Notes: generated by a model not told the origin, from the sequence alone. A stretch of DNA of 40,598 bases from Variovorax soli NBRC 106424 (GCF_001591385.1 NZ_BCUU01000047.1:1-40598); one strand, 5' to 3'. Shown: positions 1-8,462, counted from the stretch's first letter. Program-made: numbers and translations.

Positions 1-786
1 GGCCGCCAGCAGCGCCGCGCCGGCCATGCCGGGCGCGCCACCGAGCACGGCAACGTCGCCGAAGCTGCCCTTGTGGCTGGCATGGGGGCGTGCTTCGTCG
101 GTGGGTGGTGCATTCAAATGCGCGACGGGTGGCTCGGAGCCCGTGGCGCAGCCCAGGTCGTCGAACCAGACCTGGCCTGCCGCGTCCCTGCCGTGGGCGG
201 TGAACAGGCCGGGCTTGAGCGTCAGCAGGCTCAGGCAATGCCGCGCACCTGCATGCCGGAAGTCGAAGCCAGCCGCGCCGGTGTCGGCGTTCAGGCCGGA
301 TGGCAGGTCGACGCTGAGCACCGGCTGGCCGCCGTGATACATCCGTGCGAGCCACTGCGCCATGCGGCCCTCCGGCGCACGGGCCACGCCCAGCCCCAGG
401 CCCAGCAAGGCGTCGACAGCCAGGTTGTACTGCTCGGGCGCCTCGGCATGGATGTCGAGACCGGCCAGTCGTGCGCGCTCCAGTGCGTCGCGCGCATCGG
501 CGGGGAGCCTGCTTTCGTCGCCGGCGAAGCTCACGTGCACCTCGAAGCCGCGCAGGTGCAACTGCGTGGCGGCCTCGAAACCATCGCCGCCGTTGTTGCC
601 CGGGCCGCAGGCGATCCAGATGCAGCGGGCATGCGGCGCCAGTGCCGCGGCCAGCCGCGCCACCGCCAGGCCGGCGCGCCGCATCAGCGTGTGCGCCGGT
701 AGATGCGCGGCCGCCGCCTGTTCAATCCGCCGGCTCGCGGCGACATCGAACAACTCGGCGCGGCTGTGGGCGGTGATGCGGCGCAT
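1..786 (-). CDS. nnr: Bifunctional NAD(P)H-hydrate repair enzyme Nnr (partial, C-terminus beyond window)
   Basis: The enzyme repairs damaged NAD(P)H hydrates: the N-terminal YjeF/NnrE domain epimerises the R and S hydrates, and the C-terminal NnrD domain dehydrates S-NAD(P)HX. Reading minus from ATG at 786, the frame is open for 262 codons to the window edge. Residues 61-69 read GPGNNGGDG, the Rossmann nucleotide motif of the epimerase domain. VDALLGLG (about 124-131) and VDLPSGLNADTG (159-170) are its metal and substrate segments. From residue 238 the text HKGSFGDVAVLGG followed by GMAGAALLAA is the start of the dehydratase domain, so this is the fused form and roughly half is outside the window. 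The start lies 14 bp after the dadA stop, so the two are probably co-transcribed. The family is certain; the fusion is well supported by the dehydratase motif. Confidence 0.9.
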   Translation of the reverse strand, partial: MRRITAHSRAELFDVAASRRIEQAAAAHLPAHTLMRRAGLAVARLAAALAPHARCIWIACGPGNNGGDGFEAATQLHLRGFEVHVSFAGDESRLPADARDALERARLAGLDIHAEAPEQYNLAVDALLGLGLGVARAPEGRMAQWLARMYHGGQPVLSVDLPSGLNADTGAAGFDFRHAGARHCLSLLTLKPGLFTAHGRDAAGQVWFDDLGCATGSEPPVAHLNAPPTDEARPHASHKGSFGDVAVLGGAPGMAGAALLAA

Positions 787-800
787 GGTCGGCAGCGGTA

Positions 801-2057
801 CTACTGGGCAAGCAGGCGCTCGACGCCGAAGCCTTCGAGGTCGATGCCCGGGTCCTGCCCGGCCACCAGGTCGGCCAGCACACGCGCGCTGCCGCAGGAC
901 AGCGCCCATCCGCTGGACCCATGCCCGAGGTTGAGCCACACGCCCGGAATGCCGCTCGCGCCGAGCACCGGCGGGCCGTCGGGCAGCATCGGGCGCGCAC
1001 CTTTCCATTGCTGCACGCCTTGTTGAAGGGTGACGGCGCCGGGGAACCAGTCGTGCAGCACCTTGTACAGAGTCTTCAGCGCTTCCGGGTTGATGCGGTC
1101 GGCCGGGCCGCCAAGTTCCGCACCGCCCGCCACCCGCACTCGCATGCCCAGGCGCGAGATCGCGACCTTGAAGCGCTCGTCCATGACTGCGCCACGCGGC
1201 GCATGCAGCGATTCCTTGATGTGCGCGCTGATCGAGTGGCCGTACACCGGCGTGAGCGGCACGCGCAGGCCCAGCGGACGCAGCAGCTGCGCCGAGGCCA
1301 GGCCCGCGCAGACGACGATGGCGTCAAAGTCCAGCGCCGGCGAGCCGCCCGCCAGGGTCAGCGAGCGCGGTGCCGAACGGGTGAGCGGCGCGATGTCGCA
1401 GCCGAAGTGGAATTGCGCGCCGAGCGATTCGGCCTCGCGCTTGAGCAGCAGGGCGAACTGGCGGCAGTTGCCGACCTCGTCGTCGGGCAGGTAGATGGCG
1501 CCGGCCAGTTCCGTGTCGGCATTCAGCGCCGGTTCGATCCGGCGCGCCTCGTCGGCGTCGATCTCGCGGAACTTGGCGCCGGCGGCGCGCAGCACCTCCA
1601 GGCCGGGCTGCGCCATCCTGGCTTCGCGCTTGCCGCGCAAGAGGACCATGTAGCCCTCGCCGCGGTCGTATTCGAGCTCGCGCGCCGCAACGATGTCATG
1701 CAGCCGCAAGCGGCTGTAGAAGGCCAGGCGCTGCATGCGCGCACGGTTCTGAAGATAAGCCTCCAGCGTGCATGCGCGCTGGAACTGCGCCATCCACCCG
1801 AGGTCGCGAAAGGACAGCGGCCAGCGCAGCTTGACAGCCCCGTGCGTGGAGAACAGGGAGCGCAGGACCTTGGCGCGCATGCCCGGCGCCGCCCATGGGG
1901 TGACGTAGCCGGGCGCCACCACGCCGGCGTTGGCAAAGCTCGATTCCTCGGCGGCCGAATTGCGCCGGTCGAATACCGATACCTCGTGGCCGTCGGCGGT
2001 CAATTCCCAGGCGGTGGTGATGCCGACGATGCCGGCACCCACGATCGCGATTTTCAT
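801..2057 (-). CDS. dadA: D-amino acid dehydrogenase, small subunit-like FAD oxidoreductase
   Basis: A 418-residue FAD-dependent oxidoreductase of the DadA family. It oxidises D-amino acids (classically D-alanine) to 2-oxo acids and ammonia at the inner face of the cytoplasmic membrane, passing electrons to the respiratory chain. GAGIVG at residues 7-12 is the FAD dinucleotide-binding motif, followed by the acidic residue of VFDRR that binds ribose. The SSFANAGVVAPGY segment (about 39-51) is typical of DadA. The C-terminal LGHGSSGWALSCGSAR is the closing FAD-contact motif of the DAO fold. Length matches the usual 410-435. The alanine racemase gene often paired with dadA is not nearby; the neighbour is nnr. 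No clear Shine-Dalgarno sequence precedes the ATG. Substrate could be another D-amino acid. Confidence 0.88.
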   Translation of the reverse strand: MKIAIVGAGIVGITTAWELTADGHEVSVFDRRNSAAEESSFANAGVVAPGYVTPWAAPGMRAKVLRSLFSTHGAVKLRWPLSFRDLGWMAQFQRACTLEAYLQNRARMQRLAFYSRLRLHDIVAARELEYDRGEGYMVLLRGKREARMAQPGLEVLRAAGAKFREIDADEARRIEPALNADTELAGAIYLPDDEVGNCRQFALLLKREAESLGAQFHFGCDIAPLTRSAPRSLTLAGGSPALDFDAIVVCAGLASAQLLRPLGLRVPLTPVYGHSISAHIKESLHAPRGAVMDERFKVAISRLGMRVRVAGGAELGGPADRINPEALKTLYKVLHDWFPGAVTLQQGVQQWKGARPMLPDGPPVLGASGIPGVWLNLGHGSSGWALSCGSARVLADLVAGQDPGIDLEGFGVERLLAQ

Positions 2058-2082
2058 TCTTGGATGCTTGGATTGCGGATGG

Positions 2083-2111
2083 GGCGGGCGTGCTTGCTGG
2101 CACTGCCCGCC
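2083..2111. other. Imperfect stem-loop between the MFS gene and dadA
   Basis: GGCGGGCGTGC (2083-2093) can pair with GCAC (2100-2103) and GCCCGCC (2105-2111), with one bulged T and a 6-nt loop. It lies in the 108-bp gap downstream of the MFS stop and upstream of dadA. No T-run follows on either strand, so it is not a standard intrinsic terminator. It could protect the 3' end of the MFS mRNA or have no role. Confidence 0.3.
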
Positions 2112-2165
2112 GATGAACTCCTGCGAGCATAGACGAGCGCAAGGCGCGTGCCCGCGCCCGGGGGC

Positions 2166-3704
2166 TTACTTCAGCCGGCGCTGCACCAGAATGATCAGCG
2201 CCGCGCCCAGCGCCAGGGCGGCAAGCAGGCGATAGAGGTCCTCGCAGGACATGAGCAGCGCCTGCTGATCGACCAGGTGCGAGAGGGTGGCCAGCGCCGT
2301 GTGGCGCGCATCGTCGGCCGACATGCCCTGGGCGGCCAGAGTGGCCTGCACGCCCTCGATCCAGCCGCGTGCCTGCGGACCGGATGCATCGATGTGCCCG
2401 GCGATCTGCGAGTAGTTGGCAAATTGCCGGTCCTGCAGCCCGATGGCGGCCAGTGCGGATGCGAAGGTGCCGGCCACCTGGCGCATCAGGTTCTTGCTTT
2501 GATAGCCATGGGCGAAACGCTCTTCGCCCAGGTCGCGGAATGTGAGGCCGGCCACGGGGAGCACGAGGAGCGCACCGAACACGCCCTTGGCGGCCAGTGC
2601 CAGCAGGAGCGCGCCGGGTGGTGCCTGCGGCGGCATGTCGGCGAGCAGCCATGCGGCCAGCGCCAGTGCGAGCGCGCCCGCGGCCATGATCGGCTTCTTG
2701 CGGGGCAACCGCGCGCCGCGCTTGATGTACGCGTAGGCGGCGGCGAGCGTGACCAGGGCCGAAAAGGTGCTGAGCCAGCCCGCCGTGGTCAGCGGCATGC
2801 CCAGGCCGCGTTCGGCGTAGATGGGAAACACGTAGCCGGTCGCGCCCGCCAGGCAGTAGTGAACGAAGTACAGGCCCAGGCCGGCCAGGTAGACCGGATG
2901 GCCCAGTTCGCGAAGCCGCACCAGGGGTTCGTCATGCTTGAGCTGATGCGCGAAGAACCAGGCCAGCAGGCCCAGGCCGCACAGGGCGGTGATGGCCAGC
3001 CGGGCGGGGTGGGCGAACATCTCGAAGCGCGCCTGGGCCAGGCCCATCTGCACCAGCGTGACGGCCAGCGCAAAGAGCAGCAACGGGCCGGCCGCCCAGC
3101 GCACCGGCTCGCCGCCGCGGCCTACCGAGTCCGGTATCAGGGTCCATGCGCCGGCCATGGCCAGCGCCGCCAGGGGCTGCGCCGCCAGGAACACCCAGCG
3201 CCAGCCCCAGTGGTCGACCAGGGCCGCGGCCAGCAAGGGCGAGGCGGCCGACATGGCAAAGGCCACCAGCATGAAGTCCTTCAATGCCTGCGGCCGGTCG
3301 CGCGGTGTGAACAGCATGGGCACCAGCACCCGGCAGCTGGTGAACAGGGCGCCGCCGCCGAAGCCCTGCAGCAGCCGCGCGAAGGTGAGCGTGGCCAGGT
3401 CCTGCGCCGCGGCACATGCGAAGCCGCCCGCCATGAACAGGCCCAGCGCGGCGCTGAGGTAGCGCCGGTAGCCGAAATGGCGTGAGAGCCATTGCTGCAG
3501 CACGATCATGGTCATGCTGCCGATGGCGTAGGCCGCCTGCACTTGTGCGAACTCGCGCGGCGCCGCGTCGATGCCGCCCACGATGTGGCTGGCGGCAAAG
3601 ACGAACATGCCGTTCTCGAGGAACTCGACCCCGACGATCAGGCCCAGCAGAAGCATCAGCAGGCGCTTCTTGTCGGCGTGCCAGCGCCAGTCCATCGATG
3701 TCAT
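2166..3704 (-). CDS. MFS multidrug/solute exporter (DHA2-like)
   Basis: A 512-residue integral membrane protein of the major facilitator superfamily with many hydrophobic segments, consistent with the 14-helix DHA2 drug:H+ antiporter group (EmrB-like). The segment LTFARLLQGFGGGALFTSCR has the glycine-rich antiporter-type motif C character. The SRHFGYRRYL loop between early helices is the motif A region. It acts in the cytoplasmic membrane as a proton-coupled exporter; the substrate cannot be read from sequence. The start codon overlaps the stop of the upstream marR gene by 4 nt (ATGA), so the two are translationally coupled. This is the usual layout for a MarR-controlled efflux pump. No membrane-fusion (EmrA-like) gene is adjacent, so it may act alone or with a distant partner. 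Confidence 0.85.
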   Translation of the reverse strand: MTSMDWRWHADKKRLLMLLLGLIVGVEFLENGMFVFAASHIVGGIDAAPREFAQVQAAYAIGSMTMIVLQQWLSRHFGYRRYLSAALGLFMAGGFACAAAQDLATLTFARLLQGFGGGALFTSCRVLVPMLFTPRDRPQALKDFMLVAFAMSAASPLLAAALVDHWGWRWVFLAAQPLAALAMAGAWTLIPDSVGRGGEPVRWAAGPLLLFALAVTLVQMGLAQARFEMFAHPARLAITALCGLGLLAWFFAHQLKHDEPLVRLRELGHPVYLAGLGLYFVHYCLAGATGYVFPIYAERGLGMPLTTAGWLSTFSALVTLAAAYAYIKRGARLPRKKPIMAAGALALALAAWLLADMPPQAPPGALLLALAAKGVFGALLVLPVAGLTFRDLGEERFAHGYQSKNLMRQVAGTFASALAAIGLQDRQFANYSQIAGHIDASGPQARGWIEGVQATLAAQGMSADDARHTALATLSHLVDQQALLMSCEDLYRLLAALALGAALIILVQRRLK

Positions 3705-4192
3705 GGCGTTTCCGGCGGTGCCAGGTCCTTGTGCAGGCGCTTGAGCACCTGGAGCGCCCGCACGGTGCCCTCGGCCCCTACGGCGGCCCAGCCGGATTCG
3801 TAGGCGGCATGCACGGCCGGCGCCGCACGGCGCAGCAACTCGCGCGCAGCGTCGGTCTGGGCCAGGTGAAAGCTGCGGCGGTCGCCGCTGCCGGGCAAGC
3901 GCTGCGCCAGGCCCTTCTTCTCCAGCCCGTCCAGCAGCCGGGTGATCTGCGTGCGCGTGGCATCCAGAGTGGTGCTCAGGTCGGAAGGACGCAGCGGCTC
4001 GATCGCATCGTCGGCGATCAGCACCAGCGCCAGGTACTCGCGCATGTCGATGCCGAAGGGCTGCAGGGCGGCGTCGATGTGCGCCTCCAGCAGATGCGCC
4101 ACCCGAAACAGCATGCGCGACGCGGCAATGGCGTTGGCCAGCTCGGGCGGGCGGCCGGCCAGCAGCCGGTCGAGGCGGGAGGGTTGCGTCAT
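3701..4192 (-). CDS. MarR-family transcriptional repressor
   Basis: A 163-residue winged-helix regulator. The LRPSDLSTTLDATRTQITRL segment is the helix-turn-helix, and LLDGLEKKGLAQRLPGSGDRR forms the recognition helix and the wing with the conserved DRR. Family members bind palindromes as dimers and release on binding phenolic or lipophilic ligands. The downstream MFS gene overlaps it by 4 nt, so this is very likely the local pump regulator. I chose ATG at 4192. A TTG at 4237 is also in frame, but it would translate the operator itself (MISIDIISFEII...), which looks artefactual. There is no Shine-Dalgarno sequence before 4192, because the operator palindrome ends 3 bp upstream, so translation may be leaderless or nearly so. 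Confidence 0.88.
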   Translation of the reverse strand: MTQPSRLDRLLAGRPPELANAIAASRMLFRVAHLLEAHIDAALQPFGIDMREYLALVLIADDAIEPLRPSDLSTTLDATRTQITRLLDGLEKKGLAQRLPGSGDRRSFHLAQTDAARELLRRAAPAVHAAYESGWAAVGAEGTVRALQVLKRLHKDLAPPETP

Positions 4193-4195
4193 GGC

Positions 4196-4229
4196 AATCG
4201 ATATTATTTCAAATGAAATTATATCGATT
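4196..4229. promoter_or_regulatory. 34-bp near-perfect palindrome, probable MarR operator
   Basis: The arms AATCGATAT (4196-4204) and ATATCGATT (4221-4229), plus the inner arms ATTTCA and TGAAAT, form a palindrome with a single mismatched pair on each side of a 2-bp centre. It is an AT-rich island in GC-rich surroundings. It ends 3 bp before the marR start codon, so it must cover the promoter or start region. A further GATTGAAATC partial repeat follows at 4226-4235. Self-regulation of the marR-MFS unit is the natural reading; binding is inferred. Confidence 0.72.
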
Positions 4230-4270
4230 GAAATCAAATGGCGCAGGAGCGCGCCTCGTGGCCTCGGGGG

Positions 4271-5605
4271 TCAGGGGTGCTTCAGCAATGCCTCCACCTG
4301 GCGCGCGATTCCGAGGACGTCGTCGTCGTGCAGGGCCGCGTGCCAGATCATCAGTCCCACCGGCGCCTCGCCCGGCGCCTGGCAGGGCAGGGAGATGGCG
4401 CAGCCGTCCAGCATGTTGACCACCGAGGGATTGCGCAGCAGCAGGCCGTTCAGGCGGAAGAAGGCTTCATCGCGTTCGGCCCCCGGTGCTACGTCCGCGA
4501 CGGGCGGCGCGGTGACGGGCACGGTAGGGGACAGCACTGCATCAAAGCCTTGCAACGCTTTCTCCATGCGGGAAATCCATTCGGCGCGGGCGTGCACGAG
4601 GTCGATGTACTCGAAGGCCCGCATTTCGGCGCCTTTGAGAATGCGCTGGGCCACGCGCGGGTCGTAGCCGGCAATGCTGCGCTCCAGCAATTGCCGGTGC
4701 CATGCATAGCTCTCGGCGGCGGAAAACCCGCCCGTGGCATTGATGGCGGGCAGGTCGGCCAGGGGCGGCAGCGAGATTTCCTCGACGCGGGCGCCGGCGC
4801 CGCGCACCGCCTGCAACGTCTTGTCGAAGGCGGCAGCGACGCTCGGTTCGAGCGCGTCCTGGAAGAGTTCCTTGACGACCGCGAACCGGCATTGCGCCAA
4901 CGGCTTGGCAGCCGGCGCCACGCTGCGACCGGCCAGGATTTCATGCACCAGGACCGCATCGCGAACCGAGCGCGTCATGGCGCAGGCGGTGTCCAGCGTG
5001 GTCGACAGGGGCAGGGCGCCTTGGGTGGGCACCAGTCGCGCGGTGTTCTTGAAGCCGACGATGCCGTTGAGGGCGGCCGGGATCCGGATCGAACCGCCGG
5101 TGTCCGAGCCCAACCCCACGAAGGCGGCGCCCGTGGCGACTGAAACCGCAGCGCCTGACGACGAGCCGCCCGGCACGTGCGGCCCGCGGCTGCTCTTCAC
5201 GGCGGCGTTGGGCGGGGTGCCATGGTGCGGGTTGACGCCGACGCCCGAGAAGGCGAACTCGGTCATGTTGGTGCGCCCGATCACGACGCCGCCGGCAGCG
5301 CGCAAGCGCGCCACGGCGGGCGAATCGCTGGCTGCCGACGGGGCGTGCGACAGCACCACCGACCCGGCCGGGGTGGGCTGGCCGGCGATGTCGAACAGGT
5401 CCTTCACCGACACCGCCAGTCCGGCCAGCGGCTGGTCGGGGCGGGCGGCGCCGGCTGCCGCCAAGGCTTCGTCGAACATCGTCCGGGTAAAAACATGCTC
5501 GCAGGCGGGCGACTGGGCGATGGCGATGGCGTGCTCCATGTCGGAGCGGGCGTTGCGGGTGCCGTTTCGAAGGTCGTCGCGGACTTGGTGGAGGTCTTGC
5601 TGCAT
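4271..5605 (-). CDS. Amidase-signature family amidase
   Basis: A 444-residue hydrolase of the amidase signature family, which cleaves carboxamides to acid and ammonia with a Ser-cisSer-Lys triad. Counting from ATG at 5605, Lys68 lies in SVKDLFD, the cis-Ser148 in GGSSSGAA, and the nucleophile Ser172 in GSDTGGS; the 24-residue spacing between the two serines matches the family. It lacks the GatB/GatC partners and context of the tRNA amidotransferase, so it is a free amidase; the substrate is unknown. A GTG at 5611 is an alternative start two codons upstream, and neither has a good Shine-Dalgarno. It is divergent from rpsB and upstream of marR on the same strand, but separated from marR by 78 bp with the operator in between. 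Confidence 0.87.
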   Translation of the reverse strand: MQQDLHQVRDDLRNGTRNARSDMEHAIAIAQSPACEHVFTRTMFDEALAAAGAARPDQPLAGLAVSVKDLFDIAGQPTPAGSVVLSHAPSAASDSPAVARLRAAGGVVIGRTNMTEFAFSGVGVNPHHGTPPNAAVKSSRGPHVPGGSSSGAAVSVATGAAFVGLGSDTGGSIRIPAALNGIVGFKNTARLVPTQGALPLSTTLDTACAMTRSVRDAVLVHEILAGRSVAPAAKPLAQCRFAVVKELFQDALEPSVAAAFDKTLQAVRGAGARVEEISLPPLADLPAINATGGFSAAESYAWHRQLLERSIAGYDPRVAQRILKGAEMRAFEYIDLVHARAEWISRMEKALQGFDAVLSPTVPVTAPPVADVAPGAERDEAFFRLNGLLLRNPSVVNMLDGCAISLPCQAPGEAPVGLMIWHAALHDDDVLGIARQVEALLKHP

Positions 5606-5649
5606 GGCCACGAAGGGTACAAGGACAGGGGGAGCCGAGGGGCGCGTGC

Positions 5650-5655
5650 TATACT
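5650..5655 (+). promoter_or_regulatory. Candidate -10 element of the rpsB promoter
   Basis: TATACT sits in the 214-bp gap between the divergent amidase and rpsB, about 165 bp before the rpsB start. No convincing -35 hexamer is visible 16-18 bp upstream. It is the best sigma-70-like element in the gap and implies a leader of roughly 155-160 nt. Confidence 0.4.
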
Positions 5656-5728
5656 CGCCGGGTTTCGCTGATTGCGCGTTACGCCAATTTAAGGCATGCG
5701 CTCAAGCGGCTGGAAACGTATCCGCAAA

Positions 5729-5788
5729 CCGGCCCACTCAAGGTGTTGCATCCCGCGCAAACGCAGGCGGGGCGCAAAAACGGGCCGG
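5729..5788 (+). promoter_or_regulatory. Predicted structured rpsB leader RNA
   Basis: An outer stem CCGGCCC (5729-5735) pairs with GGGCCGG (5782-5788). Inside it TTGC plus CCCGC (5746-5756) pairs with GCGGG plus GCAA (5767-5777), with one wobble and one mismatch, around a 10-nt loop. The structure ends 19 nt before the GGAG ribosome-binding site. Ribosomal protein S2 represses its own mRNA in E. coli through a leader element. A similar role here is an inference from position and pairing only. Confidence 0.4.
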
Positions 5789-5819
5789 ATTTTAGACATA
5801 ACCTTTGGAGTTCATTCAC

Positions 5820-6575
5820 ATGTCGACCACCATGCGCGAAATGCTGGAAGCCGGTGTCCATTTCGGCCACCAAACCCGCTTCTGGAACCCGAAGATGGCC
5901 CCCTACATCTTCGGCAGCCGCAACAAGATTCACATCATCAACCTGGAAAAGTCGCTCCCGATGTTCCAGGACGCGATGAAGTACGCCAAGCAGCTCACCG
6001 CCAACCGCGGCACCATCCTGATGGTGGGCACCAAGCGCCAGGCTCGCGAAATCGTCGCCGCCGAAGCGCGCCGTGCCGGCGTTCCCTTCGTCGACACCCG
6101 TTGGCTCGGCGGCATGCTGACCAACTTCAAGACGGTCAAGACCTCGATCAAGCGCCTGAAGGACATGAAGGCCCAGCAGGAAGCCGGCCTCGACAACCTG
6201 AGCAAGAAAGAGCAGCTCACCTTCACCCGTGAAATCGAGAAGCTCGAGAAGGACATCGGCGGCATCCAGGACATGACCGCGCTGCCCGACGCCATCTTCG
6301 TGATCGACGTGGGCTTCCACAAGATCGCCGTGGCCGAAGCCAAGAAGCTGGGCATCCCGCTGATCGGCGTGGTGGACTCCAACCACTCGCCCGAAGGCAT
6401 CGACTACGTGATCCCCGGCAACGATGACTCGTCCAAGGCTGTCACGCTGTACGCCCGCGGCATCGCCGACGCCATCATCGAGGGCCGTGCCAACGCCGTG
6501 GCCGACGTCGCCAAGGCCGTGGCCGAAGGCGCTGACGACGAATTCGTCGAAGTCGAAGAGGGCGCGTCCGCCTGA
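5820..6575 (+). CDS. rpsB: 30S ribosomal protein S2
   Basis: A 251-residue ribosomal protein that joins the small subunit late and bridges head and body near the mRNA exit, helping S1 bind. The N-terminus [20 protein letters not shown] and the motifs [18 protein letters not shown] and [14 protein letters not shown] are diagnostic. A coiled segment ([20 protein letters not shown]) forms the protruding helices. The start is ATG at 5820, with GGAG 9 nt upstream; an upstream in-frame TTG at 5805 is not used. The acidic C-terminal tail ([10 protein letters not shown]) is normal in betaproteobacteria. It is the first gene of the rpsB-tsf-pyrH-frr run, with an attenuator-like terminator before tsf. 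Confidence 0.98.
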   Translation: MSTTMREMLEAGVHFGHQTRFWNPKMAPYIFGSRNKIHIINLEKSLPMFQDAMKYAKQLTANRGTILMVGTKRQAREIVAAEARRAGVPFVDTRWLGGMLTNFKTVKTSIKRLKDMKAQQEAGLDNLSKKEQLTFTREIEKLEKDIGGIQDMTALPDAIFVIDVGFHKIAVAEAKKLGIPLIGVVDSNHSPEGIDYVIPGNDDSSKAVTLYARGIADAIIEGRANAVADVAKAVAEGADDEFVEVEEGASA

Positions 6576-6598
6576 TCTGCTCCCCCTGGAGCCTGAAG

Positions 6599-6625
6599 AA
6601 AGGGGCTTGGTTGCCCCTTTTTTTT
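6599..6625 (+). terminator. Intrinsic terminator/attenuator between rpsB and tsf
   Basis: AAAGGGGC (6599-6606) pairs with GCCCCTTT (6613-6620) around a 6-nt loop and is followed by an unbroken T-run (8 T in all, 6618-6625). It would reduce tsf and downstream transcription relative to rpsB. Confidence 0.88.
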
Positions 6626-6660
6626 AACCTGAATACTGAACGGATTACGGAGATTTAGAA

Positions 6661-7584
6661 ATGGCAGCAATCACCGCAAGCATGGTCGGCGAACTTCGCG
6701 CGAAGACCGACGCGCCCATGATGGAATGCAAGAAGGCCCTGACCGAGGCCGACGGCAACATGGAGAAGGCCGAAGAGCTGCTGCGCATCAAGCTGGGCAA
6801 CAAGGCTGGCAAGGCGTCGTCGCGCATCACCGCCGAAGGCGTGGTGGCTGCGTATGTCGAAGGCACCACCGGTGGCCTGATCGAGATCAATTGCGAAACC
6901 GACTTCGTCAGCAAGAACGACAGCTTCCTGGCCTTTGCCAACAAGGCGGCTGAACTGGTGGCCAAGAACAATCCGGCCGACCTGGCTGCCCTGGGCGCGC
7001 TGCCCTACGAGCAGGACGGTTTCGGCCCCACGCTGGAAGACGTGCGCAAGGGCCTGATCGGCAAGATCGGCGAGAACATGACCTTCCGCCGCTTCAAGCG
7101 CTTCGCATCGGGCGCCAAGCTGGCCTCGTACCTGCACGGCACCCGCATCGGCGTGCTGGTCGAGTACGAAGGTGACGACGTTGCGGCCAAGGACGTGGCC
7201 ATGCACATCGCCGCCATGAAGCCCGTGGCCCTGTCCACCGCCGACGTCTCGAACGACCTGATCGAGAAAGAGCGTGCCGTGGCCGCCGGCAAGGCCGAAG
7301 AAGACCGCAAGGCCGCCGAAGCTGCCGGCAAGCCGGTGCAGTCGGCCGAGATCGTGGCCAAGCGCGTCGAAGGCGCGGTGCAGAAGTTCCTCAAGGAAGT
7401 GTCCCTGTACAACCAGGCCTTCGTGAAGAACGACAAGCAGACCGTCGAGGCGATGCTCAAGGGCGCCAATACCTCGATCAAGGGCTTCACGATGTACATC
7501 GTGGGCGAAGGCATCGAGAAGAAGGTCGACGACTTCGCCGCCGAAGTCGCCGCCCAGGTCGCCGCTGCCAAGGCCCAGGCCTGA
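6661..7584 (+). CDS. tsf: Elongation factor Ts
   Basis: A 307-residue guanine-nucleotide exchange factor that releases GDP from EF-Tu during translation. Residues 1-55 form the UBA-like N-terminal domain ([20 protein letters not shown]). TDFVSKND at 80-87 is the signature that contacts the EF-Tu GTPase domain. The rest contains the core subdomains and the alpha-helical dimerisation region. The length is slightly above E. coli (283) because of an insert and an Ala/Lys-rich tail, as usual in this group. GGAG lies 8 nt before the ATG. The intrinsic terminator upstream makes its expression depend on read-through or on a separate weak promoter. Confidence 0.97.
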   Translation: MAAITASMVGELRAKTDAPMMECKKALTEADGNMEKAEELLRIKLGNKAGKASSRITAEGVVAAYVEGTTGGLIEINCETDFVSKNDSFLAFANKAAELVAKNNPADLAALGALPYEQDGFGPTLEDVRKGLIGKIGENMTFRRFKRFASGAKLASYLHGTRIGVLVEYEGDDVAAKDVAMHIAAMKPVALSTADVSNDLIEKERAVAAGKAEEDRKAAEAAGKPVQSAEIVAKRVEGAVQKFLKEVSLYNQAFVKNDKQTVEAMLKGANTSIKGFTMYIVGEGIEKKVDDFAAEVAAQVAAAKAQA

Positions 7585-7593
7585 TCCTGGAAA

Positions 7594-7626
7594 TTGTCGC
7601 GGCACCCCGAGGGGTGCCCGCGACAA
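7594..7626 (+). other. GC-rich hairpin in the tsf-pyrH intergenic region
   Basis: TTGTCGCGGCACCCC (7594-7608) pairs with GGGGTGCCCGCGACAA (7611-7626) with a single bulged base, giving a stem of about 14 pairs with a tight CGAG-type loop. No T-run follows, so this is either a Rho-type or mRNA-end structure or an intercistronic stabiliser rather than a standard terminator. It starts 9 nt after the tsf stop. Confidence 0.45.
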
Positions 7627-7676
7627 CCTGCAATCTCACCCCTTACACTCCGCCCGCCACATTCAAGGAAATGCCC

Positions 7677-8399
7677 ATGCTCCAGACCCGCCCAGCCCAC
7701 AAGCGCATCTTGTTGAAGCTGTCGGGCGAGGCGCTGATGGGGGACGACGCCTTCGGCATCAACCGCGCGACCATCGTGCGCATGGTCGAAGAGGTGGCCG
7801 AGGTGGTGAACATGGGGGTGCAGGTCGCCGTCGTGATCGGCGGCGGGAACATCTTCCGCGGCGTGGCCGGCGGCTCGGTCGGCATGGACCGCGCCACGGC
7901 GGACTACATGGGCATGCTGGCCACGGTGATGAACTCCCTGGCCCTGGCCGATGCCATGGACAAGCAGGGCCTCACCGCGCGCGTGATGTCGGCCATTGCC
8001 ATCGAGCAGGTGGTCGAGCCCTATGTGCGCCCCAAGGCCCTGCAGTACCTCGAGGAGGGCAAGGTGGTGGTGTTTGCCGCCGGCACCGGCAACCCCTTCT
8101 TCACGACCGACACTGCGGCCGCGCTGCGCGGCGCCGAGATTGGCGCCGAACTGGTTCTGAAGGCCACCAAGGTCGATGGCGTCTATACCGCCGACCCCAA
8201 GAAGGATCCGGAAGCCACGCGCTATTCCACGCTGAGCTTCGACGAGGCCATCGCCCAGAACCTGGGCATCATGGATGCCACCGCCTTTGCGCTGTGCCGC
8301 GACCAGAAGCTGCCGATCAAGGTGTTTTCGATCTTCAAGAACGGTGCGCTGCGCCGTGTCGTGATGGGCGAAGACGAAGGCACGCTGGTGCATGCTTGA
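7677..8399 (+). CDS. pyrH: UMP kinase
   Basis: A 240-residue hexameric bacterial uridylate kinase of the amino-acid-kinase fold that phosphorylates UMP to UDP for pyrimidine nucleotide supply. [19 protein letters not shown] at the N-terminus holds the phosphate-binding Lys and Ser-Gly. [10 protein letters not shown] is the glycine-rich UMP/ATP loop. [12 protein letters not shown] is the late nucleotide-binding signature shared with aspartokinases. Two ATGs lie close together (7671 and 7677); AAGGA at 7665-7669 is 7 nt from the second but only 1 nt from the first, so I chose 7677. The gene belongs to the conserved tsf-pyrH-frr group. Confidence 0.95.
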   Translation: MLQTRPAHKRILLKLSGEALMGDDAFGINRATIVRMVEEVAEVVNMGVQVAVVIGGGNIFRGVAGGSVGMDRATADYMGMLATVMNSLALADAMDKQGLTARVMSAIAIEQVVEPYVRPKALQYLEEGKVVVFAAGTGNPFFTTDTAAALRGAEIGAELVLKATKVDGVYTADPKKDPEATRYSTLSFDEAIAQNLGIMDATAFALCRDQKLPIKVFSIFKNGALRRVVMGEDEGTLVHA

Positions 8400-8412
8400 C
8401 ACAATGATGGGC

Positions 8413-8437
8413 CCGCGCCGCCGTGTTGGTGGCGCGG
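8413..8437 (+). other. Stem-loop in the pyrH-frr gap
   Basis: CCGCGCCGCC (8413-8422) pairs with GGTGGCGCGG (8428-8437), ten pairs including one G-T, around a 5-nt loop. It sits between the pyrH stop and the frr ribosome-binding site and lacks a T-run. It may be an intercistronic mRNA structure. Confidence 0.35.
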
Positions 8438-8462
8438 CTGCCGTCTTTCAGGAACGCTAGAA

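Noticed and set aside
4193..4237. Extended N-terminus of the MarR protein from TTG 4237
   Set aside because: It would translate the operator palindrome and gives an Ile-rich peptide unlike MarR N-termini.
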